From the NCBI GenBank assembly GCA_049841275.1, contig JASGDN010000047.1:97173-161172 (forward strand): a stretch of DNA of 64,000 nt, written 5' to 3'. A program made the position numbers and the translations under genes. The stretch comes from JASGDN01 sp049841275 (GTDB lineage: Bacteria; Chloroflexota; Chloroflexia; Thermomicrobiales; UBA6265). Position 1 is the first letter of the stretch, and the number at the start of each line of letters is the position of its first letter. The notes under the pieces are model-generated. The model saw only the letters and a program-made list of their open reading frames with translations, did not search any database and was not told the origin of the DNA. Positions 43,754 to 52,145 of the stretch are shown here, in pieces.

Positions 43754-44410
43754 ATGTCCAGCATCCGGATCGCGATCGAATCGACACCGAAGAAGACGTT
43801 TGCATCGGCGCTCGACTGGCCGGGATGGAGCCGGTCGGGGAAGACCGAAGACGCGGCAATCGCGACGCTGCTCTCCTACGCCGACCGCTACCGCGCCATC
43901 GTCGCGCGGGCAGGACTCACGCTCCCGTCATCGTCCGAGGTGGAGGTGATCGATCGGCAGCCGGGCGATGGTTCGACCGAGTTCGGCGTGCCGGGACGGG
44001 TTCACGCGGTCGACCATGAGCCGTTGGAGGGGGACGAGCTGGAGCGTCAGGTCGCCCTGCTCACCGCATGCTGGGATGAGTTCTTTGCGGTTGCGGCGCG
44101 GGTGACGCCGGAACTGAAGAAGGGTCCGCGCGGGGGAGGGCGCGACCGCGACAAGATCGTGGCGCACGTCGTGGAGGCCGATCGGAATTACGCCCGGCAG
44201 CTGGGCGTGACGACGAAGCCGTTCGCATTGGAGCCGCTCGACCGGGATGCGTTCGATGTGCACTGGCAGGCGGTGCTTGCCGTCATCCCGGACTATGCGG
44301 ACGGCCATACGCGGACGGAGAAGAGCTGGCCGTTGCGATACACGATCAGGCGCATGGCGTGGCACATCCTCGATCATGCGTGGGAGATGGAGGACAAGAC
44401 GCTGGGATGA
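43754..44410 (+). CDS. DinB-like/DUF-type four-helix protein
   Basis: A 218-residue protein whose C-terminal two thirds look like a DinB-type helical bundle: LERQVALLTACWDEFFAVAARV, then DKIVAHVVEADRNYARQLG with a His, and C-terminal RYTIRRMAWHILDHAWEMEDK, giving the His pattern expected for metal ligands. The N-terminal 60 residues (WPGWSRSGKTEDAAIATLLSYADRY) are typical of a Chloroflexota/actinobacterial family with this DinB domain. Function unknown. ATG with GAGGAGG upstream. Confidence 0.75.
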   Translation: MSSIRIAIESTPKKTFASALDWPGWSRSGKTEDAAIATLLSYADRYRAIVARAGLTLPSSSEVEVIDRQPGDGSTEFGVPGRVHAVDHEPLEGDELERQVALLTACWDEFFAVAARVTPELKKGPRGGGRDRDKIVAHVVEADRNYARQLGVTTKPFALEPLDRDAFDVHWQAVLAVIPDYADGHTRTEKSWPLRYTIRRMAWHILDHAWEMEDKTLG

Positions 44411-44416
44411 TCGGGG

Positions 44417-45172
44417 TCAGGCGTCCGGCCAGCCTTCGGCTCGCCGGCGCTCGAAGAGGAGTTCGAGGCCGTCCAGCAGGCGATCGAGGGCAAACTGGAC
44501 GTCCGATGTCCCCTGGGGATGCTGGTCGGCGGGAGATTCCTCGAAGAAGGCGCGCCGGACAGCGGCGTATTCCTCGCCCCGGGCCAGGCGATCGATGGCG
44601 CCGGCGAATGCGGAGGCTGCAGTCTCCTCGTCGTTGCCATCGACGTTGAGCTGGACAAGACCCCGGATGAGACTGGCAAGCATGACGAGGACCTGGAGCT
44701 TTTCCGACAGGATGAGCGGGGTGGCGTGGAGCGCCTCGAGCATGGCGTTCATCCAACGCAGGTTGTTTGGCGTGACGGGCGGTGTCGATACGGGAAGCAT
44801 GACCAGCCAGGGCCGCCGGCGATAGAGATCGACCTGCGCGTAGGCGATGGCGGAGAGGCTTGCCCGCCAGCCTTGCCCGGCGGCATCGATGACCGGCGGC
44901 GTGCCGATGCCGCGGTCGATCATGAGGACGACGAGGGCGGCCTTGTTCGGGATATGGCGGTAGATCGCCATGGTCGCGAACCCGAGGTTCGCGGCGATGC
45001 GTGCCATCGAGACGGCATCCATCCCCTCGGCATCGGCCAGCTCGATGGCTGCCGTTGTGATGGCATCGACGCTCAGGCCGCGCCGTCGTGCCGGTTCTCG
45101 CTCCTCCAGCTTGTCCCAGAGGGATTCCAGCTCGGCGGGGAGCATCCAGTCCTGCTTGTTCGATTCGCTCAT
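44417..45172 (-). CDS. TetR-family repressor of the divergent drug ABC exporter
   Basis: A 251-residue TetR-type regulator. The helix-turn-helix region follows a Lys/Arg-rich stretch: LSVDAITTAAIELADAEGMDAVSMARIAANLGFATMAIYRHIPNKAAL (about 31-78), the classical TetR pattern. The C-terminal ligand domain is of the TetR_C (drug-binding) kind. ATG start. Encoded divergently from an ABC exporter with overlapping palindromes in between, which fits local autoregulation and control of the pump. Confidence 0.9.
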   Translation of the reverse strand: MSESNKQDWMLPAELESLWDKLEEREPARRRGLSVDAITTAAIELADAEGMDAVSMARIAANLGFATMAIYRHIPNKAALVVLMIDRGIGTPPVIDAAGQGWRASLSAIAYAQVDLYRRRPWLVMLPVSTPPVTPNNLRWMNAMLEALHATPLILSEKLQVLVMLASLIRGLVQLNVDGNDEETAASAFAGAIDRLARGEEYAAVRRAFFEESPADQHPQGTSDVQFALDRLLDGLELLFERRRAEGWPDA

Positions 45173-45187
45173 TGCGTTCCAGACCGG

Positions 45188-45240
45188 TTGACAACCACGG
45201 TCGTTCGTGGGAATGTGTATTTCGTACACAAAAGTGTACA
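45188..45240. promoter_or_regulatory. Promoter and tandem palindromic operators, TetR/ABC intergenic
   Basis: -35 TTGACA (45188-45193), with two overlapping inverted repeats where the -10 and start would lie: GTGTA-TTTCG-TACAC (45215-45229) and GTACAC-AAAA-GTGTAC (45224-45239). They share the TACAC half-site. Likely binding sites of the neighbouring TetR-type protein. Confidence 0.7.
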
Positions 45241-45266
45241 TGATACGCATCCCGCGGGAGGCCACT

Positions 45267-46211
45267 ATGTCCGCAGATATCATCACCATTCACGACATAC
45301 GCAAGGCGTTCGGCGGGCGTCCGGTTCTGGACGGCCTGGACCTCTCCATCCGGGAAGGCTCCACGTTTGCCCTGCTCGGGCCGAACGGCGCCGGGAAGAC
45401 GACCCTGGTCCGGATTCTCAGCACGCTTCTTCGCCCGGATGCCGGCTCCGCAACGATAGCAGGCTTCGACCTGGTGCGACAGCCGGGTGAGGTGCGTCGT
45501 GCGATCAGCCTCACGGGGCAATACGCGGCCGTCGATGCGCTCTTGACGGCCGAGGAGAACATGCGGCTGATGGCGAGGTTACGGCACCTGGACGGTGCGG
45601 CCGCAGGGCGGCAAGTGCGTGACCTGATGGATCGGTTCGAGCTGGGAACGCACACGCGCCGCCCGGTGAAGACGTTTTCTGGCGGCATGAAGCGCAAGCT
45701 CGATCTCGCGATGAGCCTGATCGGGTCGCCGCGAATCCTCTTTCTCGACGAGCCGACAACCGGGCTCGACCCCCGGAGCCGGTCGGCGCTGTGGGAGATG
45801 ATCCGCGAACTCGCGCAGGCCGGTTCCTCGATCGTGCTCACGACGCAATACCTGGAAGAGGCAGACCAGCTTGCGGACCGAATCTGCCTGATCGATGGCG
45901 GACGCGTGGTGGCCGACGGGACGGCTTCCGACCTCAAGCGGCGCGTCGGGGGCGAGATGATCGAGCTGACCTTCCGCAACCCGGCTGCCCTGAGGCGGGC
46001 GATGGACCGGCTGCCCGGATCGACGCTGGATGCCGGAGCCGTGCGGCTCGGAATCGACGGTTCACCGCATACGGTTGCGCAGGTGCTGGCAACCCTCGAA
46101 TCCGCCGGGGTGGAGGCCGACGGTCTGGCCCTGCACAAACCGACGCTCGACGACGTCTTTCTCGCATTTACCGGACCCGGCGCCGCAGCGGCGCGGACGG
46201 AGGCAGCCTGA
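45267..46211 (+). CDS. Drug-efflux ABC transporter ATP-binding protein (DrrA-like)
   Basis: A 314-residue ATPase of the daunorubicin-resistance type. Walker A GPNGAGKTT (about 38-46), signature FSGGMKRKLDLAM (about 134-146) and Walker B ILFLDEPTTGLDP (about 153-165) are intact, followed by the DrrA-type C-terminal region ending in FLAFTG. ATG with GGGAGG upstream. Co-transcribed with the ABC-2 permease starting 47 bases later; likely exports hydrophobic drugs or lipids. Confidence 0.93.
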   Translation: MSADIITIHDIRKAFGGRPVLDGLDLSIREGSTFALLGPNGAGKTTLVRILSTLLRPDAGSATIAGFDLVRQPGEVRRAISLTGQYAAVDALLTAEENMRLMARLRHLDGAAAGRQVRDLMDRFELGTHTRRPVKTFSGGMKRKLDLAMSLIGSPRILFLDEPTTGLDPRSRSALWEMIRELAQAGSSIVLTTQYLEEADQLADRICLIDGGRVVADGTASDLKRRVGGEMIELTFRNPAALRRAMDRLPGSTLDAGAVRLGIDGSPHTVAQVLATLESAGVEADGLALHKPTLDDVFLAFTGPGAAAARTEAA

Positions 46212-46258
46212 TCAGGGCCACGACCCTTGCTCCTACGACCTTCCGGGACAGCGCCACG

Positions 46259-46981
46259 ATGACCTGGCGCAGTCTGCGCGGAGCGACGCGGCAACCCGAT
46301 GCGCTCTTCCTGGCGATCGTGCTGCCGTCGCTCCTGATGCTGCTGTTCGTGTACGTGTTTGGCGGCGCAATGAGCGTGGGAATCGACTACGTCAACTACG
46401 TGGTGCCAGGGGTGATCGTGCTTTGTGCCGGGTACGGCGCGGCGATCACGGCGGTTTCGGTGGCGAGCGATATGGAACGCGGCGTGATCGACCGGTTCCG
46501 GTCGCTGCCGATCGACGGATCGTCGGTCCTGACCGGGCACGTCCTTGCCTCGATGGTGCGGAATATGATCGCGACCGGGATCGTACTGGTCGTGGCGTAT
46601 CTGGCGGGGTTCCGCGCGGAGGCCGGAGTGATCGACTGGACCCTCGCCATAGGGCTGATCCTGTTGTTCATTCTCGCGATCTCGTGGCTGGCGACAGTGC
46701 TGGCCCTGCTGATCGGGAACAGCGAGACGGCGAATGCGATCACCTCGATCATGCTCTTCCTGCCGTACCTGAGCAGCGGATTCGTTCCGGTGGACACGAT
46801 GCCGGCACCGCTCGCGGCGATTGCCCGGCACCAACCCTATACCCCGCTGATCGAGGCGATGCGCAGCCTGCTGTTAGGGACGCCGATGGGATCGAACGGA
46901 GTGGTGGCCGTCGTGTGGCTGGCCGGAATCCTGGTGGTGTCGTTCGTGGCGGCGCGGTTCCTGTTCCGGCGCGAGGCCTGA
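46259..46981 (+). CDS. Drug-efflux ABC-2 permease (DrrB-like)
   Basis: At least 240 residues with about six membrane helices, ABC-2 type. The conserved ERGVIDRFRSLPI (cytoplasmic loop, about 70-82) and C-terminal region PFTALIEAMR-like YTPLIEAMRSLLLG mark the DrrB family. The only canonical start with acceptable position is ATG at 46259, after a poor ribosome-binding site; the frame extends upstream to overlap the ATPase stop, where a CTG could be used and would add about 17 residues typical of the family. Convergent to glutathione peroxidase. Confidence 0.88.
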   Translation: MTWRSLRGATRQPDALFLAIVLPSLLMLLFVYVFGGAMSVGIDYVNYVVPGVIVLCAGYGAAITAVSVASDMERGVIDRFRSLPIDGSSVLTGHVLASMVRNMIATGIVLVVAYLAGFRAEAGVIDWTLAIGLILLFILAISWLATVLALLIGNSETANAITSIMLFLPYLSSGFVPVDTMPAPLAAIARHQPYTPLIEAMRSLLLGTPMGSNGVVAVVWLAGILVVSFVAARFLFRREA

Positions 46982-46987
46982 ACGGGA

Positions 46988-47015
46988 AGAGGGCGCGGAT
47001 TAATCCGCGCCCTCT
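46988..47015. terminator. Perfect 14-bp palindromic terminator between convergent genes
   Basis: Arms AGAGGGCGCGGATT and AATCCGCGCCCTCT, no spacer, so the loop would be TTAA or similar. It starts 7 bases after the permease stop and ends 27 bases before the end of the convergent peroxidase gene. Confidence 0.7.
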
Positions 47016-47041
47016 GTCTGTGTGGTGGGCCGAAGGGTTTG

Positions 47042-47581
47042 CTATTTCGCCAATTCGGTGTTGATCGCGGAGACGAGCGCCGGATCGTCCGGGGCGATGG
47101 CCGAGGCGAAGCGGCCAGCGACGGTGCCGTCCTTCGCGATGAGGAACTTCTCGAAGTTCCAGAGCACATCCGGATCCTCGGCTGGGGTCATGCCACGGGA
47201 GCGGAATGCCTCACGCTGGGCGTCCTTGCCCATGCCGGTGGGCATCTCGGCGGTCAGCTCCGCATAGAGCGGATGCTGGTCCTCGCCGCTGACGCTGAGC
47301 TTGGAGAACACCGGGAACGTGACGTTGTAGTTCATCGAACAGAACTGGGCGATCTCCTCGTCGGTGCCGGGTTCCTGGCCCATGAAATTGTTTGCGGGGA
47401 ACCCGAGGACGGTCAGTCCTGCGTCGTGCTTCTCGGTGTAGAGCTTCTGCAGGCCCTCGTACTGCCGGGTGAAGCCGCACTTCGAAGCGACGTTTACCAC
47501 GAGCAGGACGTTGCCGGCGTAGTCGCCGAGAGTGCCAGTGGTGCCGTCCATCTTCTGGAACGGGATGTCCGTGAGCGCCAT
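47042..47581 (-). CDS. Glutathione peroxidase-family (thiol peroxidase)
   Basis: A 179-residue GPx-fold peroxidase. The catalytic Cys is in VNVASKCGFTRQY (about residues 29-41), with Cys not Sec. GFPANNFMGQEPGTDEEIAQFC and WNFEKFLIAKDG carry the conserved Asn, Gln and Trp of the active site. Bacterial homologues usually use thioredoxin rather than glutathione. ATG start with AAAGGA upstream; the frame extends further but without family features. Confidence 0.93.
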   Translation of the reverse strand: MALTDIPFQKMDGTTGTLGDYAGNVLLVVNVASKCGFTRQYEGLQKLYTEKHDAGLTVLGFPANNFMGQEPGTDEEIAQFCSMNYNVTFPVFSKLSVSGEDQHPLYAELTAEMPTGMGKDAQREAFRSRGMTPAEDPDVLWNFEKFLIAKDGTVAGRFASAIAPDDPALVSAINTELAK

Positions 47582-47699
47582 GCGTGGGGTCCTTTCGCGT
47601 GTATCGGCAATCGTCGGGGCGGACGCTGTCCGCTCGTCATGCGGTGAGTATCGTCTCAATACCGACGTGCGTGCATCGCCGGAACGGTCAGGTGGGATC

Positions 47700-48890
47700 T
47701 CAGCCGTTGATGGCGGCGAGTGTCTGGCGGGCGATTTCCAGCTCCTCGTTCGTGGGCACCACAAGCACCGCGACCGGTGAGTCGTCGGCCGAGATGCGCC
47801 GGATTCCCGATCCCCGCCTGCGGTTCCGGCCGGCGTCGAGATGGATGCCGAAGCGTTGCATGCCTTCGAGGGTCTTCTCGCGCACGATCGCCGAGTTCTC
47901 GCCGACGCCCGCCGTGAAGACGACGGCGTGCAGCGGATCGAGATCGGTGTGATATGCTCCTACGTAATGGCGGATCCGGTGGCAATAGACATCGAGCGCG
48001 AGGGCCGCACGCCGGTCGCCGCGTTCGGCGGCTTCCTGCACGTCGCGGAGATCGGAGCTGCCGGTGAGGCCGAGCATGCCGCTCCGGCGGTTCAGGAGGT
48101 CGTCCAGCTGGTCGACGGTCATGCCAGCCTGGCGGGCGAGGTGGAAGATGATGCCGGGATCGAGGTCGCCGGAGCGGGTGCCCATGACGAGCCCTTCCAG
48201 CGGCGTCATGCCCATCGAGGTATCGACCGACTTCCCGCCTCGGATCGCGCAGGCAGAGACGCCGTTGCCGATGTGCAGGGTGATCGCGTTGAACCGGTCG
48301 AGTGGGATGCCGAGCGATTGCGCGGCGAGCTCGGAGACGTACTTGTGGGAGGTGCCGTGGAAGCCGTATTTGCGGATGCGGTACTGGTTCGCGAGGGCGG
48401 CGTCGATGGCGTAGGTATAGGCGACCGGTGGCATGGTCTGGTGAAAGGCGGTGTCGAAGACCGCGATCTGTGGCAGGTCTGGAAAGGCCGTGCGGGCTGC
48501 CTCGATGCCCAGCAGGTTGGGCGGATTGTGCAGTGGCGCCAGCGAGCTGATCGCTTCGAGGATGCGGATGGCGGCATCATCGATCGGGGTTGGCTGGACG
48601 AAGCGCGCGCCACCTTGCACCACGCGGTGCCCAACGGCGACGATGGGCTGGTCGTCGAGGTGCGGTCCCCAGATGTTGCAGGCGTCCATCATCGCGCGGA
48701 ATCCGGCGACGTGATCGAGGATCGGGCGCTCGGCACGATGCTCGCCGTCCGGGCCAGTGTGGGTGATGGCGCCGGAATCGGTACCTATCCGTTCGATGAG
48801 GCCCCTGGCGAGGACCTGCTCGCCGGACATCTCGATCAGCTGGTACTTGATGGAGGACGAGCCGGAGTTGATGACGAGGACGACGCTCAT
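47700..48890 (-). CDS. ackA: Acetate kinase
   Basis: A 396-residue acetate kinase making ATP from acetyl phosphate. Motifs: VLVINSGSSSIKYQL at the N-terminus, VGHRVVQGG, FDTAFHQTMP with the following catalytic region, YGFHGTSHKYVSE, and C-terminal VVFTAGVGENS. The ATG overlaps the stop of pta by four bases (ATGA), so the pair is translationally coupled. Together they form the acetyl-CoA to acetate (or reverse) pathway. Confidence 0.97.
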   Translation of the reverse strand: MSVVLVINSGSSSIKYQLIEMSGEQVLARGLIERIGTDSGAITHTGPDGEHRAERPILDHVAGFRAMMDACNIWGPHLDDQPIVAVGHRVVQGGARFVQPTPIDDAAIRILEAISSLAPLHNPPNLLGIEAARTAFPDLPQIAVFDTAFHQTMPPVAYTYAIDAALANQYRIRKYGFHGTSHKYVSELAAQSLGIPLDRFNAITLHIGNGVSACAIRGGKSVDTSMGMTPLEGLVMGTRSGDLDPGIIFHLARQAGMTVDQLDDLLNRRSGMLGLTGSSDLRDVQEAAERGDRRAALALDVYCHRIRHYVGAYHTDLDPLHAVVFTAGVGENSAIVREKTLEGMQRFGIHLDAGRNRRRGSGIRRISADDSPVAVLVVPTNEELEIARQTLAAING

Positions 48891-51049
48891 GCCTGGTCAC
48901 CTCCCGCGGTGGCCGCGTCTGCCGGTGCTGTGACGCTCTGCGCCTGGATGGCCGTGATGGCGACCGTGTTGATGATGTCCTTCACCAGCGCCCCGCGCGA
49001 GAGATCGTTTACGGGTTTCCGTAACCCCTGAAGGACTGGGCCGATAGCGACCGCGCCGGCGCTGCGCTGGACGGCCTTGTAGGTATTGTTGCCGGTGTTG
49101 AGGTCCGGGAAGATGAAGACGGTGGCGCGGCCGGCGATCTCGGAGGCTGGCAGCTTGGCTTTCGCAACCGTCGCATCGGCGGCGGCATCGTATTGGATCG
49201 GGCCCTCGATCGCGAGATCGGGACGGCGTTCCCGGACCAGCGCCGTGGCGGTGCGGACCTTTTCGACATCCTCGCCGGCGCCGGACTCTCCGGTCGAGTA
49301 GGAGAGCATCGCGATGCGCGGTTCGATGGAGAACTGGCGTGCGGTCTCCGCCGAGGAGATGGCGATGTCGGCCAGTTGCTCTGCCGTCGGATTCGGGTTC
49401 ACGGCGCAATCGCCGTAGACGAGCACGCGATCCTCCAGGCACATCAGGAAGACGCTGGAGACGACGGAAACACCTGGCACCGTCTTGATGATCTCGAAGG
49501 CGGGCCGGATCGTGTGCGCGGTCGTATGGACTGCACCAGAGACCATGCCATCCGCCAGGCCGAGCTGGACCATCATCGTGCCGAAGTAGGAGACATCGGT
49601 AACGGTGTCGCGCGCCATGTCGAGGGTGACGCCCTTGTGGGCGCGCAGCCGGGCGTATTCCGCGGCGAACCGGCTCCGGTACGCCTCGTCCAGCGGGTTG
49701 AGGATCGTTGCAGCCTCGAGGTCCAGGCCGAGCTTGTTCGCGCGGTCGCGGATATCGGCTTCCTCACCCAGGATGGTGAGGTCCACGACCGCGCGCTGGA
49801 GCAGCGTGCTGGCGGCGCGGAGAATGCGGTCGGCGTTGCCCTCGGGCAGGACGATGTGCTTGCGGCTGGCGCGGGCGCGTTCGATCAGGTCGTATTCGAA
49901 CATCAGGGGAGTGACGACATCGGTCCTGGCGATCTCGAGCCGGTCGAGTAACTGCGGCACATCGACGTTGCGCTCGAAGAGCGAAATGGCGATATCCAGC
50001 TTGCGTTGGGAGTCGGCAGCGAGACGGCCGCGGGTGAGCATGACACGGTAGGCCGTCTCCCACGTTCCGAAGCGCGTCTGCACGATCGGCAGTTCGGTGT
50101 CGAGGCCGGCGATCAGCTGCTCGATCTGGGGCGGGAGCGCGAAGCCGCCGTTGAGGATGATGCCGGAGAGGGTGGGGAAGGTCTCGGCGTTCTGGGCCAT
50201 CAGTAGCGCAATCAGGACCTCGGTGCGGTCGCCGGGAACGATGACGGCAGCTCCTTCCACGAGGCGGGTGAGCACATTCTCCATCGACATGCCGGCCACG
50301 ACGACGCTGAGGACCTCGCGGCTCATGAAGGCGGGATCGCCCTTGAAGAGCGTGCCTTCGACCGACTCCATCAGCCGGTCCAGCGTGGGCGCGACGAGGA
50401 TACGATCCTCCGGAATTGCGGAGACCAGCGGCTTCGGATCGGCCAGGAGGCCGGTGACCGTCTCGACGATCGCGGCCATCTCATTCGACTCGGCACGATT
50501 CACGATCACGCCGAGCATCGTTGCGTGGGCATGATGGAGTTCGGCGAGCGCGAGTTCGGCGAGCTGGCGGATTTCCTCCGGCGTGCGGGCGCCCCACGAG
50601 AGACCGGCGGCGGGCGTCGAGGGACGGTGTTCCGGATTGCGACCGCTGAGCACCAGCAGCATTGGCGCGCCCAGGTTGGCGGCGATGCGGGCGTTGTAGC
50701 CGAGCTCGGTCGGGGAGGAGACATCGGTGTAGTCCGTGCCGACGATCACGACAGTGTCGCACCGGCTTTCCAACGCGCGGAAGCGGGCGACGATCGTATC
50801 CAGCGCGGCGTCCGGATCGGCGTGGACATCCTCGTAGGTGGCGCCGATGCAGTCGGCGGCGTCGAGCTGGAGGGGAACCCGCCGGAGGAGGAGATCGAGG
50901 ATGTAGTCCGGCTCCGTGCTGGAGCGGGAGATCGGCCGGAAGACGCCGACGCGTCCCGTGCTGCGGCCGAGCGCCGCGATCAGCCCGAGGGCGACGGTCG
51001 ACTTGCCCGTGTTGCCTTCGACCGATGTGATGTAGACGCTTCTGGCCAT
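48887..51049 (-). CDS. pta: Phosphate acetyltransferase with N-terminal DRTGG domain
   Basis: A 720-residue long-form Pta. The N-terminal P-loop domain starts SVYITSVEGNTGKSTVALGL; a DRTGG regulatory domain occupies the middle (about 215-330), and the catalytic domain with IVLPEGNADRILRAA, YFGTMMVQLG, SGAVHTTAHTIRPA and LNTGNNTYKAVQRSAGA ends it. The long form is typical of regulated enzymes. ATG with AAAGGGA upstream; overlaps ackA by 4 bases. Confidence 0.96.
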   Translation of the reverse strand: MARSVYITSVEGNTGKSTVALGLIAALGRSTGRVGVFRPISRSSTEPDYILDLLLRRVPLQLDAADCIGATYEDVHADPDAALDTIVARFRALESRCDTVVIVGTDYTDVSSPTELGYNARIAANLGAPMLLVLSGRNPEHRPSTPAAGLSWGARTPEEIRQLAELALAELHHAHATMLGVIVNRAESNEMAAIVETVTGLLADPKPLVSAIPEDRILVAPTLDRLMESVEGTLFKGDPAFMSREVLSVVVAGMSMENVLTRLVEGAAVIVPGDRTEVLIALLMAQNAETFPTLSGIILNGGFALPPQIEQLIAGLDTELPIVQTRFGTWETAYRVMLTRGRLAADSQRKLDIAISLFERNVDVPQLLDRLEIARTDVVTPLMFEYDLIERARASRKHIVLPEGNADRILRAASTLLQRAVVDLTILGEEADIRDRANKLGLDLEAATILNPLDEAYRSRFAAEYARLRAHKGVTLDMARDTVTDVSYFGTMMVQLGLADGMVSGAVHTTAHTIRPAFEIIKTVPGVSVVSSVFLMCLEDRVLVYGDCAVNPNPTAEQLADIAISSAETARQFSIEPRIAMLSYSTGESGAGEDVEKVRTATALVRERRPDLAIEGPIQYDAAADATVAKAKLPASEIAGRATVFIFPDLNTGNNTYKAVQRSAGAVAIGPVLQGLRKPVNDLSRGALVKDIINTVAITAIQAQSVTAPADAATAGGDQA

Positions 51050-51260
51050 GCCGTCCCTTTCCTGCGCCGCATGTCGAACTCCGCGAAGGCACGACGATGT
51101 GTCACGCATCGTGTTGTCTCGTTCATTCTAGGGTGGCGGGCATGTCAGGATCGTGTCGAAATACCGGGCTCCAGCGCAAATGTATCGTCGCCGGGAACGG
51201 GAGCGTGGGCACAGGCGTCTTCCGGGTAACGTCCTGTCGTTCGTATCGGGGACCTGTCCC

Positions 51261-52058
51261 ATGCCGGACCCTGCCGCGAAACCCGATCCTCTATCGGCGT
51301 CCGATAGCCCGGTCTTCGTCCTGCGCGGGGATGCGCTGGCCATCGTCCGGCTGTACGGCGCGATCTGTCTGCGTATGCTCGCGGTGGCGGTGCCCATCGG
51401 GTGGGTGATCTCCATGGCCACGACGATGTCGTTCCTGCGCGCCAACACGATCGAGGCCATGGTGACGGGTCTGACCACAGCCATCGTGATCGCGCTCGTG
51501 GCGCTTGTGCTCGTCGTTCCGGTTGCGCTGGTGCATTGGCTTACCGGAGTCCCGTCGCCGGCAGACGATGGAGACAGGCGGCGTACCTTCATCGCCACCG
51601 CAGCGAACGTGCTGCTGCTGGTGATGTGGGCCATCATCATGATCCTGCAGCACCGGTTCGGAACGAATCTCTTCTTCTGGCACCTGACCGATATCGACGA
51701 GCCGTATGCGCTCTTCAACCCGGACATCGACCCGAGTTGGCGCCAGGCGTTCTTCTTGCTGATAGGTATCACGGTGGCCACCATCGTCGCCCGGTATCTC
51801 CGTCCGGCGTACGCGACTGCCTGGTTCGTGCTGACGACGGTCACGGCAGTGGCGTGGCTGGTATGGACGGTCCTGTTCACCCGCTCGAACGACGTCATCA
51901 ACCCCCAGGTCTCGATCGCCAGTCTGGAAGGCACCGCGACCTGGTGGGAACCGGGCGGTGCCGGCGGAGCCATCCTGATCGTCCTGACGGCGCTCGTCGG
52001 CTATCTCCGGATTCGTGCGGCATGGACGATGGTTCGGGAGCGAAGCCAGGTGTCATGA
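51261..52058 (+). CDS. Polytopic membrane protein of unknown function
   Basis: About 265 residues with roughly six membrane helices (about 38-58, 65-90, 112-135, 155-180, 185-210, 230-250). No family is recognised. Between helices lies a hydrophilic loop containing FGTNLFFWHLTDIDEPYALFNPDIDPSWRQ. The start is tentative: the ATG of MPDPAAKP. It lies 88 bases upstream of the carboxylase genes, in the same direction, but has its own context; an operon is possible. Confidence 0.65.
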   Translation: MPDPAAKPDPLSASDSPVFVLRGDALAIVRLYGAICLRMLAVAVPIGWVISMATTMSFLRANTIEAMVTGLTTAIVIALVALVLVVPVALVHWLTGVPSPADDGDRRRTFIATAANVLLLVMWAIIMILQHRFGTNLFFWHLTDIDEPYALFNPDIDPSWRQAFFLLIGITVATIVARYLRPAYATAWFVLTTVTAVAWLVWTVLFTRSNDVINPQVSIASLEGTATWWEPGGAGGAILIVLTALVGYLRIRAAWTMVRERSQVS

Positions 52059-52090
52059 AGTTTGGTGCCCCGCCGGTCGCCTGCTGCCAC

Positions 52091-52096
52091 TACAAT
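52091..52096 (+). promoter_or_regulatory. -10-like TACAAT upstream of the carboxylase genes
   Basis: TACAAT 49 bases before the GTG start of the carboxylase beta subunit, the same spacing as seen at 13634 (48 bases). No clear -35 box. Confidence 0.3.
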
Positions 52097-52145
52097 GCAC
52101 CCCAGCATTGGCAGTTCCGACAGGTATGGATCGGGGTGGAACACG

